Shown here: piece after piece, positions 58,086 to 64,000 of the stretch
Numbering within the stretch: the first letter of the stretch is position 1
How the letters are laid out: the number at the start of each line of letters is the position of its first letter
Source of the DNA: Adenophora triphylla var. japonica
Lineage: Eukaryota; Streptophyta; Magnoliopsida; Asterales; Campanulaceae
Length of the DNA stretch: 64,000 nucleotides
Assembly (NCBI GenBank): GCA_022495995.1
Contig: JAFEMH010001480.1
Coordinates: forward strand, 310,001 to 374,000
Direction: 5' to 3'
Translations under genes and position numbers: made by a program
Notes under the pieces: generated by a model
The model's input: only the letters and a program-made list of their open reading frames with translations
Told to the model about the DNA's origin: nothing
Databases searched by the model: none

Positions 58086-58808
58086 GGTGTGATGTACCCG
58101 ATTTTTTTTTGCGTCAAAGCCCGACAATACCCTTTTTTGGAGGTTTGAAAAATCTTTATCGGACTTTGAAAAATCGACGAAGTCACCACGCCATTTTTAG
58201 TTTAAGGGTCAAAACTTTGAAAAATGCCTAAAATTAGAGAAAATGGGTTTGGAGGTCACAGTACACTCCGGGATGGACGTTTGACGTGCACCCGGAATGC
58301 CTCGTATGACGAGTCTTCCTCACTTGAAACCTTTTGTGTGTGTGTGTGTTTTGAAAAAGGACTTTGAATAAAAGGTGATTTTCTGGAAATAACTGAAATA
58401 GTAGGGACTGAACTGGAAAACAGTTTGAAAACATTGATTAAACTAAAAATAACAGAAAACTGGAAAACTGTTTGCAGATGATAATGTCATCCGCGTGGAT
58501 GAGACTGTAGTGCAATCTTATCCGCGCGGATGGGCCTGCAGTGTCAATATTTTTTACAGTTTCCAATTTAGTCACTGTAATTTCCAGAAACTTAACTGGA
58601 TTTACAGGACTTAACTGGAAATGTAGCTGAAAGCAAAAAATAAAGGAAATACTTGGATTTTTGGCATTCATGTTTTGTCCTCTCTTTCCCGAGACTTTGA
58701 TTAGTGGTCATAAGTGATAAATCCACTTAATCAAGTCATCCCGGGGGTACATTAGGACTTTGAAAACATGTCATTTGTTAGGGACAAGGGGGGATTTTGA
58801 CATGAAAA
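58086..58808 (-). repeat. Reverse-oriented Tat LTR piece (family R)
   Basis: Read on the minus strand, the blocks 'gactcgtcatacgaggcattccgggtg', 'agaaaatg' region and 'aaaaatggcgtggtgacttc' match the ends of the other Tat LTRs. It ends ...TACATCACA at 58086. The palindrome pair CATCCGCGTGGATG (58488-58501) and TATCCGCGCGGATG (58519-58532) is specific to this family. The CACTA element cuts it on the right, and the piece after 63073 could be its continuation. Confidence 0.6.
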
Positions 58809-59715
58809 CACTACAAAAAAAGTGATTTATAGGGACTACCTTATTTGGGTCGCCCGTCTGGATCCGACCCTATTACTCTCTTAATAGAACAGCTAATTAG
58901 TTATTTTATTTGAGTCGGTCAATTTAATTGACGAGATCGTTGTTTTTTTTAAAGCCCACAACATAATTAGTTTAGAAAAAGAAAAATAATAATTAAAAAA
59001 CAAAACAAATAAAACCTCCCTAATTGACGCCCACTCCCACCTCTCCTGCGCGCACCTCCCCTTTACTCCCTCTCTCAATCCCTAAATTATCCTTCCATTA
59101 GCGACTGCAAATATCAATTCTTCCGTTCGATTTCTTCCTCCGCTTGTTCGATTAGCGGCTGCAAAAATTTCTTCATCATTCGATTTCTTCATCAGGTTCG
59201 ATTTCATCATTCATTCGATTTCTTCATCGTTTCGATTTCTTCATCGTCGTTCAATTTCTTCATCGGTACAACCTCGTTTGATTTCTCATCCGTCTCTATT
59301 AATTACATTGAATTGAAAATAATGTTTACTTTTTTATGAATCATGGCAATTTATGTTGAAACTGCCTTTTGCCACTTATTGATTTTCACAATTTTGTGTA
59401 AGTTGTTAGGAAAAATTGCATGGCCACATATGTCTGTGTGTTTCCGTTTTGTTTATGTGTGAGTGAGAAAGAGTAATTTGAACACTATGAAAAGTGAGGT
59501 TGTATGTGTATGTGGTTTGGGCACCTTGACTTTGATAAACACAGGTAGTATAAACAACTGTGGTTCCAAATTTAAATTCGTAGTATTTACTCTTTACATG
59601 TCCAATATCGTATTATAAATTTTGTTGTTATTCGAGTTTTTGATTATTTCATTTTTATGTTCAGTACTTCCATAATTAATTTTCTAGTGCATAATTGTAT
59701 TTATAGCTAATGTAG

Positions 59716-61031
59716 ATTAAAAGATGTGGGGGAAAAGGCACGCAAGCTGCAGTTTTTCAGTGAACAAATGAAGAAGGCAGGGTTCTCATCCTCCGCCGGG
59801 TATACGATTGGTGCAAATTATAAATCTGGGCGACCTAGAGGTAAATTTGAGTCAATTACTAGATGTTATCTTTTATTTTGATTTCTCAATTCTTGAGGTT
59901 ATTGGTAGATGAGATTTGGTGAACTTGAAGTGGGGCCGATAGAGATGAATTTAAAAACTGAAAAGCTACAACGCGCTCATAATGAATTGCTCAAATATGA
60001 GCTTGTTTTGCAGTAAGTGATTGTGTTTTTTTTTTCATAAGTTATACAGAGCTACATTATAAGAGAGTACATAAGCTAAATGTATACTTTCTCCATTGTT
60101 CATAAAGCTTGAAGGTCCTATGGTGGCTTTTTGATTGCAGGCTGGCAATTTTTTCTCTTCTTCTCAAAGAAGTGCTGCAGCTTAGCAGAGGGAACTTGTA
60201 GATCATTGCGTTGATGATGGATTTATGGACAGTCCTTTATTATGGAAACAAGTAGTCAATCATAGTTGGTAATTGCATACTGGTACTACTTTTTTTTTTT
60301 TTTTTGATTTACCTTTATAACCTAGTTTTCTTATAGGAAATGACAATTGATCCGTCGAAGCAAGTTAAGCTGGGATTTGTCAGTGGCCTTGTCCTGAGAG
60401 AAAAATCATTAGCTTTCAAGAGGATCATATTTCTTGCAACCAGGGGTATTACGTTTCTGAGGCAAACTGATGTTTAAGATCCTGTTGTTACTGATCTTGT
60501 GTCTGAAGAGAAGGTAATTCTGCAAATTCCTTTTTTTTATAGTTTTTTTTTTTGAAGTTGATCATGATCAGTTTGTTAATCTTACGTGAATGCTTTACTT
60601 TTTTGGTTTATGGGATTGCCAATGATGTTCCTTTTATAATTCTCATTTTCTCTTGATGCGTATTTAGGAAATGTTTTTGTATGATGGTGCATTTTCGTGT
60701 CAGGACTTGTTCTTGTTCCCCTTTGTCCATAAAAAAAGATGTTTTATCCTCCAGCTTGCACCTGCATACCAATGAGAAGGCTGTGTTTGTACCCTTTTAA
60801 TTTCATTTTCTTAATATAAGTCACCAGTATTCGTCTGTATTCGTCTGATGCTTTTATTTCCTCATGTAAGAATACATAGATTCTATCTGCAGGTTGGGAA
60901 AATGTATTTCTCATTTTCTATTTCGGTGAAAGGGGGCAAGGAGCAAGATTTTGAAAATTTGCGATGCATTTGCAGCAAATTGTTTTCCATTTACAGATGA
61001 CATTGGGAAGCATTATGAGATGATCACAGAG
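59716..61031 (+). pseudogene. Captured, decayed V-type H+-ATPase subunit a (VHA-a) N-terminal exons
   Basis: Five exon-like blocks keep splice borders. 59716-59840 reads IKRCGEKARKLQFFSEQMKK with one extra base. 59909-60012 reads FGELEVGPIEMN and KLQRAHNELLKYELVLQ. 60141-60251 reads AGNFFSSSQRSAAA, stop, then DGFMDSPLLWKQ. 60337-60513 reads [20 protein letters not shown] and [20 protein letters not shown], then a stop. 60893-61031 reads FLIFYFGERG and, in another frame, KICDAFAANCFPFTDDIGKH. These follow in order the cytosolic N-terminal half of plant VHA-a (about 820 residues), which anchors the peripheral stalk of the proton pump. The membrane half is absent and stops and shifts are present, so it is a capture, not a working gene. 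Confidence 0.85.
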
Positions 61032-62760
61032 GTATGCTTCTTATTGACAAAAATCTCTTGAGTTTAAGGTGAGAATGTTATTTGAATTATGTTTTCTGAC
61101 GTTCTTATTTATTGTTCTCGACATAATAGATTACTCATTGGCTCCTAATATGAATTTTACGACAACATGGCTGGCTTTTTTTTCTTGATATTACTTGTAC
61201 CTACTTCAGTTGTGCTTTATGGTTGAAGAGAATAAAAATATAAGACTTTATATTGCAAGGCAAGTAAATCAGTGCTGTCATTTTAATTGGGTTACTGACA
61301 AATGTTTTATGCTTGGGTTACTCAAGGCGCCTATTATATTGATGGTCTAAATAAATAATACTTGAGAAAATTATAGGCTTTGGTCCTTTGGCTCATGATC
61401 TGTCTCTTATATATTAATTTCTCAAGACGATCGTGGAGTTGAAACTCTTAATAGATGGACTTGAAATAAATGAGAAGTGGTATAGTGAAGACGGATGAAA
61501 ATTTGTTCAGCGAATATTCTACATAACCACAAGTATGCTTATCCCACTTTTATGCTAGAGATATGAAAGAGACTATGGTGGGCATACATCCACTAACCCC
61601 TGTAGCAACACATGTTTGTTTCTTGACCCTTTTGACTTTCAATAAAACCATCTGCTGGTTGGCACTTCGCAAAACCCCAAAAGTGCTCTAATTTGTAGCA
61701 ACTTTACACGAACAATGAACTTACTTTGCAGTTGGCACTCCCTCATTCCATCTATTATGTAGCATACTTACTTTTATGTAGTTCAAATTAAACTATTACT
61801 ATTTTAAGAAATGGGATGGTTATGTTGGGACAAATAAAATGAAAAGTAGGACAGTTTTTCTGAGACGGGGGTAGTATTATCCAAGTAGGCATCACTCACT
61901 CTGCAGAGTTGGTTGTGCATATGCTGATAGTTCCTTTACCTCGTGATAAAATTGTTTTGTTTATCATCATCATTCCTTGTCTAACATGCTATATCTAATC
62001 ACGGTAGATTGGGAATAATATTTTGAAAGTCAACTCTAGTGTCTTATATCTTAGTTTTTTTTTCCGCAGGTTTCAAAACAAAAGAGCAACGTTGCTCTTT
62101 TGTTTATTACTTTTTCTTTTTTTCTTTTTTCTTACAGATTGCTTTGTTCTTCACCTAGCTAACAAAACCTATCATTATTTTTAGTAGGTAATAATAATAG
62201 TATTATTTCGGTAATAATAATAGTATTATTTTGGTGACTGATATAACAGGTGGTGATTCTGTGTCGAGAGAAGATATCGTTCAAGCTACGTAAAGAGCAA
62301 AGACTAAGGTTTATAGCGGTGCGAGATGAGGCAAAAACCATTTCCATTTGGAGCGAGGACGCAAGATTATAGAGAAGGTGATGGCAGTCTTTGTAGGCTT
62401 TGGAACTTTTGGGTGATGATAAGGGGGGTAGTTTTGCTTGAAATGGGCGAAGAATATTGATGCGACAGAACATCAGATAGTAGTCTCGGTGTTTGGCTAA
62501 AATAGGGGTTGGAGTTTTTGCATTTTATAGCTCATTCATTTTTGAAACCTAGAGAATTTGATGCCTTGTAACCCTGTTGGGGTTTGTATGTGGAATTCTT
62601 ATATGTTGTTGATGAAAAATTTGTTTTAGGGATAATAATATCCATAATTTGGCCTTTCTGAATTATAGTTCATATTTATTGGAACGTTTTCAAAGTGATG
62701 GTAAGATCTTTACTGTTAAATGGCACCACTAACACGATAGGGTCCCTAATAATTTCCCTC
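61032..62760. other. Rest of the CACTA interior, no recognised gene
   Basis: AT-rich, intron-like sequence. A 'cggtaataataatagtattatt' duplication lies near 62187-62233. A minus-strand frame of 104 codons (62473-62159) matches nothing I recognise. Confidence 0.45.
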
Positions 62761-63072
62761 AAAAAAAAAAGGCGCTAAATATTATATGGGTCGGCAATCT
62801 CGTCCCTAATAATGGGTACCAAAAACTATTTGGCTCTAAAAAATTCCCGCAAAAAAAAAAAAAGAAATTATTTTTTTTTAGGGTCGGCTAAATTCCGACC
62901 TAAATATAGTATTTGAGACGGTGACGGGGGTCCTAAAACTTTTAGAGTCGCATGTTATTTAGGACCCCCGTTTCCCGACCTAAAGGCCGACCTAAATAGT
63001 ATTAAGGACGGCAAAATGATCATTTGGGACGGGAAAGTGCCGACCCTAATACCTCTGTTTCTTGTAGTGAAA

Positions 63073-63278
63073 GTAATTTAACAAGAAAAGTTAAGTCAAG
63101 ATGTATCAACTTTAGAGGAAGATCTCTAAGGTGGTCATAAGAAGACCAGCCTTGAGACATATACTCAAGTGTATCTCATACATCTTGTGTGGCCTATTTT
63201 GTGTGTCTAGATGATTTTCATCCAAGAAAAGAGTTCCAAGGTGAGCATATTAGACTAGGGAGGGGAATTTGCAAGGAA
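63073..63278. other. Interval between CACTA element and LTR
   Basis: No gene seen. It may be the continuation of the reverse LTR interrupted by the CACTA element, but I could not align it. Confidence 0.3.
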
Positions 63279-63940
63279 GTTGAGCATACCAAAAGTAGCA
63301 AGTTGGTCCAAGCAAGAAGGGCCCAATCCTCAAAGCAACTACTGCCTCAGCATATCCTGTGGGCTAGGCCCAATCAGTACATGGCCCAAAACCCATCTCA
63401 ATATCCGTCGATCTAAGCCCATTGTCCGACCTCAAAGGTCCCGACCTAGCTTGATCTGAATCAATGATTCATACTATACTTCGGGTACGAACCATGCTCT
63501 ACCCGCCAGTCAGGTCGACCATTCCTCAAATGGCGACCTCGACCTAATCACCAAGTGTCGACCTAACAGATGTGGGCGCACGTGAGTCAAACCTTTCCAT
63601 AATTGTATCCCTACAAATCAGGGACAGTTACTGGCACGTTCCCATTACAAGTAACTGCCGCTGGAATCTAGGAGCATACATCGCTCCTCCAAATAAACAA
63701 CATTCATCACCTATAAATACATCATCACTACCAACAGTAAAAGGTAACTGCCATTTTGTTATCTGAATTCATTATTCAATACATTTTGAGCTATATTCAA
63801 CCGTAATCTTACTCTCACGCCCGAGGGTCTAAGCCGGAGACACATCCGGCTAGTCGTGGGTTTTTGTTTTCAGGTCAGGAGCCAGGTGATTAGTCTTGCC
63901 ACGTGGAGGATTACTGATAAGCACAATTCCTGCAGCATCA
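63279..63940 (+). repeat. LTR of a gypsy element related to the one at 41301
   Basis: It probably starts TGAGCATACC and ends CAGCATCA before a primer-binding site. It has a TATA box (CCTATAAATAC, 63711), the blocks 'gtcccgacctagctt' and 'ccggagacacatccggctagtcgt' that match 41455 and 41803, and similar length (about 660 against 610 bp). The start is less certain than the end. Confidence 0.6.
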
Positions 63941-64000
63941 GTTTGGTTCCTTTGCCGGGAATCGTGCTTTAGCTTGACCTCGAAAATTTCATCAACCTAC
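63941..64000 (+). mobile_element. Primer-binding site and leader of a gypsy element leaving the window
   Basis: GTTTGGTTCCTTTGCCGGGAA follows the LTR and resembles the TGGCGCCGTTGCCGGGGA type of primer-binding site. The internal region continues beyond 64000. Confidence 0.55.

Larger units (their letters stand above)
58809..63069. mobile_element. CACTA (En/Spm) transposon, 4.26 kb, non-autonomous, with captured gene
   Basis: The ends are CACTACAAAAAAA and its inverse TTTCTTGTAGTG. The 3-bp target duplication is AAA (58806-58808, 63070-63072). The right subterminal region (62760-63060) holds repeats of GGGTCGG / CCGACC and CCTAATA, and the left has related pieces. There is no transposase frame. 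The interior contains V-ATPase exons and, at about 61738-61871, a decayed Stowaway-like element. Confidence 0.85.

Noticed and set aside
58333..58350. Short (GT)n run as a functional element
   Set aside because: Common simple repeat in the reverse LTR with no further support.
62159..62473. 104-codon minus-strand frame near the CACTA right end as a transposase piece
   Set aside because: No resemblance to En/Spm transposase or any family I know.

Overview
The window is nuclear DNA of a flowering plant, most likely a eudicot. Evidence: a group I WRKY gene with spliceosomal introns, Tat-lineage Ty3/gypsy elements with two RNase H segments, plant CACTA, Stowaway and hAT-like elements, and plant-specific captured gene pieces. 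No rRNA, tRNA, CRISPR or bacterial operon structure was seen. I cannot name the species. Only the WRKY gene looks like an intact host gene; most of the rest is transposons at different stages of decay.

Layout. 1-2685: 3' end and LTR of a Tat element (family L). 2686-33941: a second, older Tat element (family O) with sense gag/pol remnants, two antisense genes near its 3' end, and an LTR at 32139-33941. At 8416-23063 a complete younger Tat element (family N) sits inside the family O RNase H region. It has 1.0-kb LTRs differing at about 1% of positions and a 5-bp target duplication CTATG. A small hAT-like element (24529-25171) also interrupts the family O integrase. 33942-35300: a leader and an LTR piece of further Tat copies. 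35300-38650: repeats plus two truncated host-gene pieces (MATE transporter, probable chloroplast RNA-binding protein). 38655-41909: an LTR stub and the 3' part of another gypsy element carrying an antisense 'putative gypsy-type transposon' gene. 41910-50892: the WRKY gene, with introns loaded with small transposons. 50893-56046: Stowaway and hAT-like elements, two of them filled with internal tandem repeats. 56047-58808: two truncated Tat LTRs in opposite orientation. 58809-63069: a CACTA transposon carrying five decayed exons of a V-ATPase subunit a gene. 63279-64000: LTR and primer-binding region of another gypsy element.

Main observation. The Tat families share a promoter layout. Each has its own short CG-centred palindrome, in two (sometimes three) nearby copies. 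The copies lie just upstream of TATA boxes in the LTRs and, in both families whose 3' regions are visible (N and O), also upstream of the TATA boxes of both antisense genes. Antisense gene 1 encodes a plant mobile domain (PMD) protein. Antisense gene 2 encodes a protein resembling the PMD/DUF7745 group. A candidate self-regulatory module, in which an element-encoded protein reads a fast-evolving family-specific palindrome, is the most interesting hypothesis here. A second shared feature is a CTACG...CGTAG hairpin whose inner stem changes sequence but keeps pairing, found at the borders of the element modules.
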